A DNA stretch of 45,237 nucleotides, from positions 1 through 45,237 of the forward strand of contig NZ_RQJW01000028.1 of NCBI RefSeq assembly GCF_004028635.1, read 5' to 3'. This document shows positions 8,911-16,386 of the stretch, in pieces. Below the pieces are notes generated by a model, which saw only the letters and a program-made list of their open reading frames with translations, did no database searches and was not told the DNA's origin. Within the stretch, counting starts at the first letter, position 1, and the number at the start of each line of letters is the position of its first letter. A program made the translations under genes and the position numbers. This stretch comes from Streptomyces cyaneus. Its GTDB lineage: Bacteria > Actinomycetota > Actinomycetes > Streptomycetales > Streptomycetaceae.

Positions 8911-10068
8911 ATGCTGGACATCGCCGAAGAGCTGCACCGGTGGGTCGAGCAGGGACGTGACTTCGCCGTGGCCACCGTGGTGGCGGTCGGCGGCAGCGCA
9001 CCCCGGCAACCCGGTGCCGCGCTCGCGGTGGACGCCGACGGCACGGCCATCGGCTCGGTCTCCGGCGGCTGTGTGGAGGGCGCGGTGTACGAGCTGTGCC
9101 AACAGGCGCTGGAGGACGGCGAGACCGTCCTGGAACGCTTCGGCTACAGCGACGAGGACGCCTTCGCCGTCGGCCTGACCTGCGGAGGCATCATCGACAT
9201 CCTCGTCACGCCGGTTCGGGCCGGTGATCCGGCCCGCCCGGTCCTCGCGGCCGCGCTGCGGGCGGCCGCGGGCGGCGAGGCGGCGGCGGTGGCACGGATC
9301 GTGTCGGGGCCGAGCGAGCTTGCGGGCCGGGCGCTGCTGGTCCGCCCCGACAGCTCCTGCGAGGGCGGCTTCGGCGCCCACCCCGAACTGGACCGCACGG
9401 TCGCGGCGGAGGCGGCCGCGTTCCTGGACGCGGGCCGCACCGGCACCCTGGAGATCGGCGAGCAGGGCTCGCGCTGCGGAGCCCCGCTGACGGTGCTGGT
9501 CGAGTCCTCGGTGCCGCCGCCCCGGATGATCGTCTTCGGCGCGATCGACTTCGCGTCGGCGCTGGTGCGGATCGGCAAGTTCCTGAACTACCACGTGACG
9601 GTGTGCGACGCCCGACCCGTGTTCGCGACGAAGGCCCGCTTCCCGGAGGCCGACGAGATCGTCGTGGAGTGGCCGCACAAGTACCTGGAGCGGACGTCCG
9701 TGGACGCCCGTACCGTCCTGTGCGTCCTGACCCACGACGCCAAGTTCGACGTACCGCTGCTGCAGCTGGCGTTGCGCCTCCCGGTGGCGTACGTCGGCGC
9801 GATGGGCTCCCGCCGCACCCACCTGGACCGCAATGAGCGGCTGCGCGAAGTCGGCGTCACCGAGCTGGAGTTGGCGCGGCTGCGGTCTCCCATCGGGCTG
9901 GACCTCGGCGCCCGCACCCCCGAGGAGACGGCCCTGTCGATCGCCTCGGAGATCGTCGCGAGCCGGCGTGGGGGGAGCGGGGTCTCACTGACCGGCGCGC
10001 ACACGCCGATCCATCACGACGCGGCGTCCCCGTCCACGCCGGCCGCGCGGATCGGGTCGGTGGCCTGA
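8911..10068 (+). CDS. xdhC: XdhC/CoxI-family molybdenum cofactor maturation protein
   Basis: A 385-residue protein. The N-terminal XdhC/CoxI domain (about 1-75) has VAVGGSAPRQPGAALAV and GSVSGGCVEGAV. The C-terminal Rossmann domain (about 205-350) has MIVFGAIDFASALVRI and YVGAMGSRRTH. In characterised systems XdhC binds molybdenum cofactor, protects it, promotes sulfuration and inserts it into xanthine dehydrogenase. Position in the same locus fits that job. A clear AAGGAG ribosome site precedes the ATG. Its last 55 bases overlap the 3' end of the convergent LanC-like gene, a tail-to-tail coding overlap. The C-terminal tail after about residue 355 is poorly conserved in character. Confidence 0.9.
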   Translation: MLDIAEELHRWVEQGRDFAVATVVAVGGSAPRQPGAALAVDADGTAIGSVSGGCVEGAVYELCQQALEDGETVLERFGYSDEDAFAVGLTCGGIIDILVTPVRAGDPARPVLAAALRAAAGGEAAAVARIVSGPSELAGRALLVRPDSSCEGGFGAHPELDRTVAAEAAAFLDAGRTGTLEIGEQGSRCGAPLTVLVESSVPPPRMIVFGAIDFASALVRIGKFLNYHVTVCDARPVFATKARFPEADEIVVEWPHKYLERTSVDARTVLCVLTHDAKFDVPLLQLALRLPVAYVGAMGSRRTHLDRNERLREVGVTELELARLRSPIGLDLGARTPEETALSIASEIVASRRGGSGVSLTGAHTPIHHDAASPSTPAARIGSVA

Positions 10069-11333
10069 GCCCGGGGTACCGGCTGGTCGGGCCAGGTGAA
10101 CGCGTAGGCCGGGTCGCCGCCCCGGCCGATCCTGACGTGGCGCAGGAGCTCGCGGACGATCCCCGCGTTGCCCTGGGCCCACCCGGGCTCCGGTTCGAGA
10201 TCGCTCGGGGTGTTGCGGTACTCGACGTTGGACCAGCGCGCGCCGTCGGCGTCCCGGACGGAGTGGGCGGCGATGTCCGCGACGAGCACCCGGGCGAAGT
10301 CGGGGGAGTCGCCCTGCTCGGCGATCCGGTCGCAGGCCAGCGCCAGCACACCCGCTGTGCCGCAGCAGCGGGCGTTGTTGTCCCAGAAGCCGGGGCGCAG
10401 CCGCTCGGGCAGCCCGGAGTGGGTCACGGTGTGCCAGCAGCGCTCGGCCAGGGCGGCCCAGGCGGGGTCGGCGGTGAGGTCCCGCAGCAGCCGGAAGACA
10501 TGGGCGTCGCCGGCCGGTCCGTGGCACCAGCCGTAGCTGTGGCGCTCGATCAGGTCGGGGCGGCGCTGCGGATCGGAGTGCGGCGCGAGGAAACCGTCCG
10601 GACCGTCCTCGTCGCGGGCCACGACGTCCGCGACTGCGGCCTGCCCCAGCTCGACGAAGTCCGTGCGGCCGGTCGCCGACCCCACGGCGGCCAACGCGTA
10701 CGCGATCCCGAGCGTGCCGTGCGACATGTGATGCAGCCGCTCCGCCACACCCAGCCGCCACTCCCAGGTGACGCCGGACGCGGTCGTCTCCGCCGTCCGC
10801 GCGTACGGCTCCAGCGCGAGTACGGCCAGATCGGCGTCCCCGGCTGCCAGCGCGCCCAGCCCGATGCCCGCGTTGCCGCCCATCAGCTCGAACAGGTCAC
10901 CCCAGCGCGTCCCGTCGAACCGTGACCGCACGCCGTCCAGAGCCCGACCTGCGGCCGAGTCGGCGTCTGCGTAACCGAGTTCACGATGGACGGTCCGCAG
11001 TACCAGCGCGATCCCGGTGCGACCGAAGTAGAGCGAGTCGTCCGGGTACTCGTCGACCACGTCCACGAGCGAGCGGGCCGCCCGCAGCGCCCGGTCGGCA
11101 TACGTGTCGTCCCCGAAGTGCCGCCACGCCTCCAGCAGCACCGGCACGACTCCGGCCGTACCGTTGTAGAACATCGGGTCGACATCGTCGTCCGAGTCCC
11201 TGACGGGCCACCCGAGCCCCCCGCCGCCCGTGTCCCGCGCACCCGAGAGCATCCACCGCAGCCCGTCCACCGCCAGTTCCTCAACCTCGTCCGGTGTCAT
11301 GCCGGTTGCCCCTGTCTGCGTCATGCGGCCCAC
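10014..11333 (-). CDS. Stand-alone LanC-like cyclase with CCG zinc motif
   Basis: A 439-residue a/a-barrel protein of the lanthionine synthetase C-like family. Barrel repeats show as FYNGTAGVVPVLLE, YFGRTGIALVL, ELMGGNAGIGLGAL and HHMSHGTLGIAYAL. Zinc-site motifs are GWCHG (C270) and NNARCCG (C323, C324). In NisC-type cyclases the last motif is CHG; here the His ligand is Cys, giving a three-cysteine site as reported for ProcM-like cyclases. I see no precursor peptide or LanB/LanM dehydratase nearby, so a classical lanthipeptide role is not supported. It starts 24 bases after the methyltransferase gene and probably shares its transcript. Starts at GTG 11333, ATG 11324 or ATG 11300 are possible; the last has the better ribosome site. 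Confidence 0.88.
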   Translation of the reverse strand: MGRMTQTGATGMTPDEVEELAVDGLRWMLSGARDTGGGGLGWPVRDSDDDVDPMFYNGTAGVVPVLLEAWRHFGDDTYADRALRAARSLVDVVDEYPDDSLYFGRTGIALVLRTVHRELGYADADSAAGRALDGVRSRFDGTRWGDLFELMGGNAGIGLGALAAGDADLAVLALEPYARTAETTASGVTWEWRLGVAERLHHMSHGTLGIAYALAAVGSATGRTDFVELGQAAVADVVARDEDGPDGFLAPHSDPQRRPDLIERHSYGWCHGPAGDAHVFRLLRDLTADPAWAALAERCWHTVTHSGLPERLRPGFWDNNARCCGTAGVLALACDRIAEQGDSPDFARVLVADIAAHSVRDADGARWSNVEYRNTPSDLEPEPGWAQGNAGIVRELLRHVRIGRGGDPAYAFTWPDQPVPRAQATDPIRAAGVDGDAAS

Positions 11334-11357
11334 TGCGGCACGGTCGCTGTGCAGGGC

Positions 11358-11936
11358 TCAGGAGCGCAGCACGAAACACCGCACCCCGCCCGCATCGAGG
11401 TCGTACCACTCACCCCGACCCCACCCCTCCGTCACCGCCGCAACGTCCTGCGCCGTCACCCCGATGTACTGCCGCTCCAGCGGCAGCCGGCCCGCCAGCG
11501 GCGTCGTCACCACCCACGTCCCGCCCGGTGCCAGCAGCCCCCGCACCCGTTGTGCGATCGCCCTCTTGTCCGTCATGAAGGCGAGGACCAGCCGCATCGT
11601 CACGAGGTCGAAGCCGGCCCGGGGCAGACGCGCCGCGACCTCGGTGGCGTCCTCGAAGTCGAGGCGGCGCACGCGCAGGCGGGGCTCCAGATCCGCGTAC
11701 CGGTCGCGGGCCGCCGCCACCGCCGCGTCCGCCCAGTCGACGGCGAGCGTGTCGTAGCCGAGGCCCGCGAGTGCGGCGGCATAGGTGCCGAGCCCGCAGC
11801 CGACGTCCAGGGCCCGGGCGCCGGTGCGTGGCCGTACCGCCTCGCCGAGCAGCCGCAGTTCCCGCTCCTTGACGCCCCGAAAGCCACGTCCCCGCGCGAA
11901 GTGCTCCTCCCAGCGGGCCCGCGCGACCCGGGTCAT
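11358..11936 (-). CDS. Class I SAM-dependent methyltransferase
   Basis: A 192-residue Rossmann methyltransferase. Motif I is ALDVGCGLGTYAAAL (about residues 41-55), followed by the acidic ribose-binding segment LAVDWAD (about 62-68) and the post-II region FDLVTMRLVLAFM (about 100-112). The acceptor is unknown. The start is the ATG at 11936, which overlaps the stop of the SRPBCC gene in an ATGA arrangement; longer in-frame readings upstream are only the other frame of that gene. It belongs to a minus-strand trio SRPBCC - methyltransferase - LanC-like. Confidence 0.85.
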   Translation of the reverse strand: MTRVARARWEEHFARGRGFRGVKERELRLLGEAVRPRTGARALDVGCGLGTYAAALAGLGYDTLAVDWADAAVAAARDRYADLEPRLRVRRLDFEDATEVAARLPRAGFDLVTMRLVLAFMTDKRAIAQRVRGLLAPGGTWVVTTPLAGRLPLERQYIGVTAQDVAAVTEGWGRGEWYDLDAGGVRCFVLRS

Positions 11937-12373
11937 GCCCGCCTCAGCAGCCGGTTCACCGCACGCCCGAACACATACCGCGCCGCCCGCTCCAGTACGC
12001 CGTCGAACATCCCCGGCAGCAGGCGCACCCGCAGCTCCTCGCGCCACACCACCCGGGCCCGTCCGCCCGGCCCCGGCCGTACCTCGATCTCGGCCCATCC
12101 CGTCACCACCCTGCCCCGCTTCTCCAGCCGGCACAGACCAGGGGTGTCCGCATCCGGCGGCTCCCACACCGTGACCTCCATCGGATCGTCGAAGGCGAGC
12201 GGGCCGATTCCCGAGCGGGCCACGAAACGGGAACCCACGTGGGTCGGCGGGGGCGTGGTGACCGTGACGCGGGTCAGCGGGACCACTTCGCCGTGCCGGG
12301 GCCACTCCGTCAGGCGGCGCCACGCCTCGTCGTGAGGGAGCGGAACCGTGCGTTCGAGGAGGAAGGTGACCAC
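11933..12373 (-). CDS. SRPBCC/START-fold protein
   Basis: A 146-residue protein with the helix-grip (Bet v 1/START-like) pattern. The N-terminal strand and helix are VTFLLERTVPLPHDEAWRRL, then WPRHGEVVPL, a set of b-strands, and a long C-terminal helix (about 118-146). Such proteins bind hydrophobic ligands or act as cyclases or aromatases; no substrate can be read. It is the first gene of the trio with the methyltransferase and the LanC-like protein and overlaps the methyltransferase by four bases. The 184 bases up to the divergent DUF2278 gene hold its promoter and a GC-rich palindrome at 12518-12534. Confidence 0.75.
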   Translation of the reverse strand: MVTFLLERTVPLPHDEAWRRLTEWPRHGEVVPLTRVTVTTPPPTHVGSRFVARSGIGPLAFDDPMEVTVWEPPDADTPGLCRLEKRGRVVTGWAEIEVRPGPGGRARVVWREELRVRLLPGMFDGVLERAARYVFGRAVNRLLRRA

Positions 12374-12557
12374 GGAGCGATCTTAGGGAATCGGAGCTGG
12401 TCGTCGGCGTGCTCGTACACGGGTCATGCAGTTGGCCCAGCGGGCTGTCGGCGAGCAGACGTACGCAGGGTCAAGTCGCCTTCCGGCGCGGTGCTCGCGC
12501 CCTACCCTTCCTGCCAAGGGCGGGCAGCCCGCCCGCCTCCCGGGGGAGTTGGTCGTC

Positions 12558-13588
12558 ATGCCGCTGAAGACCTACGGCGTACTGATCGCACGAGCCGTCG
12601 ACACCCGGCGCGAGGGCGCCGACGACACACCGCACTACCAGATCCACCTCACCGACGAGCACGGCACGAACTATCGCGCCGCCGTCAACGTCCTGTCCCA
12701 GCAGCGGCCCTCCGAGCTGCTGTACTTCGTCAGCGAGGACTTCCGGCACCCGGTCACGGCCCGCCTGGAGGGGCTCGGGAGCGGCTGGAACACCCTGCCG
12801 CCCGGGCCCGGCGGCCCGAACCTCGACTACGTGCGCGGCAACCTCTTCGACCCGGCCCGGATGCGGAAGCTGCCCGCGGACCTCGAAGGCCCCGACAACG
12901 ACCTCGCCGACCTCCTCGACCACTCGGTCCGCCGCGCGGTCGCCGACCCGGAGGCCCGCGTGTACCTCTTCGGCGAGCGCTGGGGGCCCGAACCGAGGGC
13001 CAAGGACAAGATCTTCGGCTTCCTGCCGGGCAACGGCGTCCACGACATCCATATGAACCAGGGCAACAGCCGCCGCTTCCGCGACGACGACGGCGTCTGG
13101 CAGGACGGCGGGATGCTGATCCACTTCCCGGCGCAGTCCCGCTGGGTCGGCGTCTTCCTCGCGTTCCAGAGCCAGTCCTGGGAGACGGACGACGTCACCG
13201 GCCACGCCATCGGGGACGTCGACGGAACGCGCCCCGTGCCCGGCACCCGGCCCGTCCGCATCGTCGCGGCGCTGGTCAACCCGCGCGGCGGGGACCCCGA
13301 GGCCGAGACCGTGACCCCGAGGCCGAGACCGTGACCCTCCTCAACGCCTCGCCCGACCCCGTCGACCTGACCGGCTGGCACCTCCAGGACCGGCTGGGCA
13401 AGAGGTCGGCCGTGCCGCCCCGCCTGCTGCCCGCCGGTGCCTGCCTCATCGTCCGTCTCGGCGGCGGCGCCCAACTCGGCAACCACGGCGGGGAGATCAG
13501 CCTCCTCGACGCCGAGCACCTGAAGGTGGACGGCGTTTCGTACACCGCCGAGCAGGCGGGACGGGAGGGCTGGTCCGTCGTCTTCTGA
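12558..13588 (+). pseudogene. DUF2278 plus lamin-tail protein, frameshifted by a 20-bp duplication
   Basis: The first part (12558-13334, 258 codons, MPLKTYGVLIARAV) is a DUF2278 domain protein. Its frame runs into TGA right after the sequence PEAETVTPRPRP. The lamin-tail-like half (LLNASPDPVDLTGWHLQDRLGK to GREGWSVVF) continues in another frame to 13588. The break is exactly at a tandem 20-bp duplication (13293-13332). Removing one copy gives a continuous reading PEAETVTLLNASPD and an intact protein of about 336 residues. The damage therefore looks very recent, a reversible slippage state or an assembly error. The function of DUF2278 is unknown to me. A GGGGGAG ribosome site precedes the ATG. 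Confidence 0.85.
13293..13332 (+). repeat. 20-bp perfect tandem duplication inside DUF2278 gene
   Basis: Two identical 20-base units (GACCCCGAGGCCGAGACCGT) lie head to tail at 13293-13312 and 13313-13332, followed by a further five matching bases. Because 20 is not a multiple of 3, the second copy shifts the frame of the host gene. Confidence 0.97.
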
Positions 13589-13635
13589 GTACGGCACCAT
13601 GAGCGCGACCCGGACCACTGTCGGGAGGGGACCTC

Positions 13636-14847
13636 ATGGACCGTGAACCGCACGACTTACTCGACGAGTTGCAGCGCGACCCGTACCCGCACTACGACCG
13701 GGCCCGCCGTGCTCAGGGGCTGATGTATGTCCCCGAGCTCGACGCCTGGCTGGTCGCCCGCGACACCGACGTACGCGAAGTCCTGCGCCGTCCCGGGGAC
13801 TTCTCCTCGGCGAACAGCCTGCGGCCGGACGTGCTGCCGTCGCCCGCCGCGCTCGCCGTCCTCGGCGGCGGGTTCGGCGGGCGCCCCGTCGTCGTGACCA
13901 CCGACGGCACCCGGCATCAGCAACTGCGCGCGCCCCTCGTGCGCGGCCTGTCCCCGGCCCGGGTCGCCGCCGTCCTGCCGTACGCCGCCGAGCGCGCCGC
14001 CGCCCTGGTGGACACCTTCGCGGACGATGGTGGGGTCGAGCTGATGTCGGCGTACGCCCAGCGCCTGCCCGGCGATGTCATCGGCAGGATCGTCGGTCTC
14101 GACCCCGTCGATGTGCCCGCCGTCGTGCACGGCGGGCATCGCGCGGAGGAGCTGCTGTTCCGTCCTCTGGAGGAGAGCGAGCAGATCGCCGCCGCCGAGG
14201 ACGTGGTCGCGATGCAGCACATCCTCGACCGGTACATACGGGCGCGGCACGCGCAGCCCCGTCAGGACCTGGCCACGGACATCGTGGCATCGGTCACCGA
14301 GGGCGAACTCACCCTGGAGCAGCGGCACGAGGCCGTCGCCCACCTCCAGAACCTGCTGATCGCCGGCCATCTGACCACCACCGCCCTGATCGGCACGACC
14401 GTCCTGCATCTGCTGCGGCATCGCGCCCAATGGGAGTTGCTGTGCGCCGAGCCCGACCGGATCCCGGCGGCGGTCGAGGAGGGCGCCCGCTACGACAGCG
14501 CCCTCCAGGGCTTCTACCGGGTCACCACCCGCCCGGTCACCCTGGCCGGCACCGAACTCCCCGCCGGGGCAACGGTGTTCGTGGCTTTCGCCGGTGCCAA
14601 CCGCGACCCCGCCCGGCATCCGCGCCCCGACGAGTTCGACATCACCCGCGCCCCGGAGCGCCACCTCGCCTTCGGGCTCGGCGTGCACGGCTGCCCCGGC
14701 GCGCAGCTCGCCCGCGAGCAACTCCGGCTCACGCTGGAGGAGTTGACCCGTCGGCTGCCGGGACTGGGGTTGGCGGCGGACCAGCCGGTCATCATGCGAC
14801 CGACGATGATCCACCGCTCCCCGTACCGTCTGTACCTCACCTGGTGA
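13636..14847 (+). CDS. Cytochrome P450 with atypical I-helix, TTA codon
   Basis: A 403-residue bacterial class I P450. The heme loop is FGLGVHGCPG with ligand C353, the ExxR motif is E282-R285, and the I-helix reads AGHLTTT (243-249). The position that is normally Glu or Asp, before the conserved Thr, is Leu246. That loses the acid of the acid-alcohol pair used for O2 activation, which can mean altered or peroxide-type chemistry. Codon 8 is TTA (13657-13659), so translation should depend on the bldA tRNA and be development-linked. No ferredoxin gene is adjacent. The ribosome site GGGAGGGG is well placed before the ATG. The substrate is unknown. It is convergent with the GH43 gene, with 24 bases between. 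Confidence 0.92.
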   Translation: MDREPHDLLDELQRDPYPHYDRARRAQGLMYVPELDAWLVARDTDVREVLRRPGDFSSANSLRPDVLPSPAALAVLGGGFGGRPVVVTTDGTRHQQLRAPLVRGLSPARVAAVLPYAAERAAALVDTFADDGGVELMSAYAQRLPGDVIGRIVGLDPVDVPAVVHGGHRAEELLFRPLEESEQIAAAEDVVAMQHILDRYIRARHAQPRQDLATDIVASVTEGELTLEQRHEAVAHLQNLLIAGHLTTTALIGTTVLHLLRHRAQWELLCAEPDRIPAAVEEGARYDSALQGFYRVTTRPVTLAGTELPAGATVFVAFAGANRDPARHPRPDEFDITRAPERHLAFGLGVHGCPGAQLAREQLRLTLEELTRRLPGLGLAADQPVIMRPTMIHRSPYRLYLTW

Positions 14848-14871
14848 GACGCGTGAGCCCGGTGAGACGCC

Positions 14872-16320
14872 TCACTGGGCGTAGAACGTGGCGTCCGCCC
14901 TGTCCGTCGCCGTGCTCGGGGTCTGGACGTACAGCAGGTACTCGTAGTGCCTGATGTAGCGCCCGGCGTAGTTGTACGACTCGTAGGAGACCCCGGCGGA
15001 GTCGGCGAGTCCGGCCCGCTTGTAGAAGCTGGCGTCGGACGCGAACGACGCCGTGCCGTCGTTCTTCTCCACCCACACCTCGAAGTTCTTGTGCCGCAGG
15101 TAGTAGCCGGGGAAGTTGGCCGACTCCAGCGAGACCGTCCCGCTGCCGGCCAGGCCGGTCACGACGCGGAACTGCGAGTCCGCGAGCGGGGAGACGTTGG
15201 CCTCGATCTTGGCGCGGTACTCCCAATGCCGGATGAACCGGTCCGCGAAGTTGTACGACGAGAAGCGCTGCGGCGTGACTCCGTCGGCCACCGGGATGCC
15301 GAAGTCGGGGGTGCCGTCGGCCTTCCAGTACACCTTCTGCACGCGGGTGCGGCGGTTGGGGTCGTTGAGCGGGTCGCCGGTGATGTTCTTGTAGCTGCGG
15401 TCGTGGTAGACGAGGATGTCGGACTTGCCGTCCTCGGAGACGGTGAAGGAGTTGTGGCCCGGGCCGTACTGCGAGGTCGTGTCGCTGGACTTGAAGACCG
15501 GCTGCGTACCCTTCGTCCAGGACGCCGGGTTGGTCAGATCGGCGCTCGCCGACGCGGTCAGCATGCCCAGGCAGTAGTTGGCGTCGGTCGCGCTCGCCGA
15601 GTAGGTCATGAAGACCTTGCCGCCGTGCTGGATCACCGCCGGGCCCTCGTTGACCTTGTAGCCGACCGTCTCCCAGGACAGCGTGGGCTGCGAGATCTCC
15701 GCCGGGGTACCGGTGATCGTCCAGGGGTTGGCCATCTTGGCGATGAACAGGCTGGTGTTGTTGTTCTCGGACGGGTTGCGCTGGGCCCAGGCCAGGTAGC
15801 GGACACCGTTCACGACGAAGGTCGTGGCGTCGAGCGAGAAGCTCTCCCAGGTCGTCTTGATCTGGCCCTTCTCGGCCCAGGTGGCGGTCAGCGGGTTGGC
15901 GCCCGTGCCCTCCAGGACGTACATCCGGATGGCCCACACGTCACTGGTGGAGCCGGCGGCGAAGTACACGTACCACTTGCCGTCGATGAAGTGGATCTCC
16001 GGCGCCCAGATGTGCGCGCCCATCACGCCGCTGGCGTGCTTGGTCCAGATCGTGGTCTCGGGCGCGGTCGACAGACCCTGGATGGTGGTCGCCCGGCGCA
16101 GCACGATGCGGTCGTACTCGGGGACGGTCGCGGTGAAGTAGTAGTAGCCGTCGGTGTGTTTGAAGATGTGCGGGTCGGCCCGCTTCTCTGCGATCGGGTT
16201 GGTGTAGGTCACGGCGGGGGAGTCGGGGACGGCGGCCTGGGCGGCGGGGGCCGGCCCGGCGAGGCAGGCCGCCAGGGCGACGAGGACGGCCATGAGCAGC
16301 CGTACGGCTATGCGTCTCAA
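14872..16320 (-). CDS. Secreted GH43 arabinofuranosidase with AbfB (CBM42) domain
   Basis: A 482-residue exported enzyme. The signal peptide is MRRIAVRLLMAVLVALAACL with probable cleavage near residue 29 (AQA). The five-bladed GH43 domain (about 37-345) has the three expected acids: D49 (RADPHIF, base), D164 (LDATTF, pKa modulator) and E225 (VNEGPAV, acid). The C-terminal AbfB domain (about 350-482) has three similar lobes (SYNFADRFIRHWEY, ANFPGYYLRHKNF, SYNYAGRYIRHYEY), typical for binding arabinose side chains. This layout matches characterised Streptomyces exo-1,5-a-L-arabinofuranosidases. The start is a TTG at 16320 with GGAG 7 bases before it; it keeps the charged n-region of the signal peptide, which the next ATG would lose. 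Confidence 0.9.
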   Translation of the reverse strand: MRRIAVRLLMAVLVALAACLAGPAPAAQAAVPDSPAVTYTNPIAEKRADPHIFKHTDGYYYFTATVPEYDRIVLRRATTIQGLSTAPETTIWTKHASGVMGAHIWAPEIHFIDGKWYVYFAAGSTSDVWAIRMYVLEGTGANPLTATWAEKGQIKTTWESFSLDATTFVVNGVRYLAWAQRNPSENNNTSLFIAKMANPWTITGTPAEISQPTLSWETVGYKVNEGPAVIQHGGKVFMTYSASATDANYCLGMLTASASADLTNPASWTKGTQPVFKSSDTTSQYGPGHNSFTVSEDGKSDILVYHDRSYKNITGDPLNDPNRRTRVQKVYWKADGTPDFGIPVADGVTPQRFSSYNFADRFIRHWEYRAKIEANVSPLADSQFRVVTGLAGSGTVSLESANFPGYYLRHKNFEVWVEKNDGTASFASDASFYKRAGLADSAGVSYESYNYAGRYIRHYEYLLYVQTPSTATDRADATFYAQ

Positions 16321-16332
16321 GGGAGTTCTCCG

Positions 16333-16386
16333 GATCAGAGAGGTGATCAGAGGTTGATCAGTGGGGGATCAGAGGGGGGTGATCAG
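16333..16386. repeat. Five helically phased GATCAG repeats between two GH43 genes
   Basis: GATCAG occurs at 16333, 16345, 16356, 16367 and 16381 (start positions), spaced 12, 11, 11 and 14 bases apart, filling the 62-base spacer between the two GH43 genes. The last copy overlaps the stop codon of the upstream gene. Spacing near one helical turn suggests either a regulator array or a decayed tandem repeat. Confidence 0.8.

Noticed and set aside
10014..14847. A lanthipeptide gene cluster around the LanC-like gene and P450
   Set aside because: No dehydratase, protease, transporter or plausible precursor peptide is visible; the P450 is on the other strand beyond a broken DUF2278 gene.
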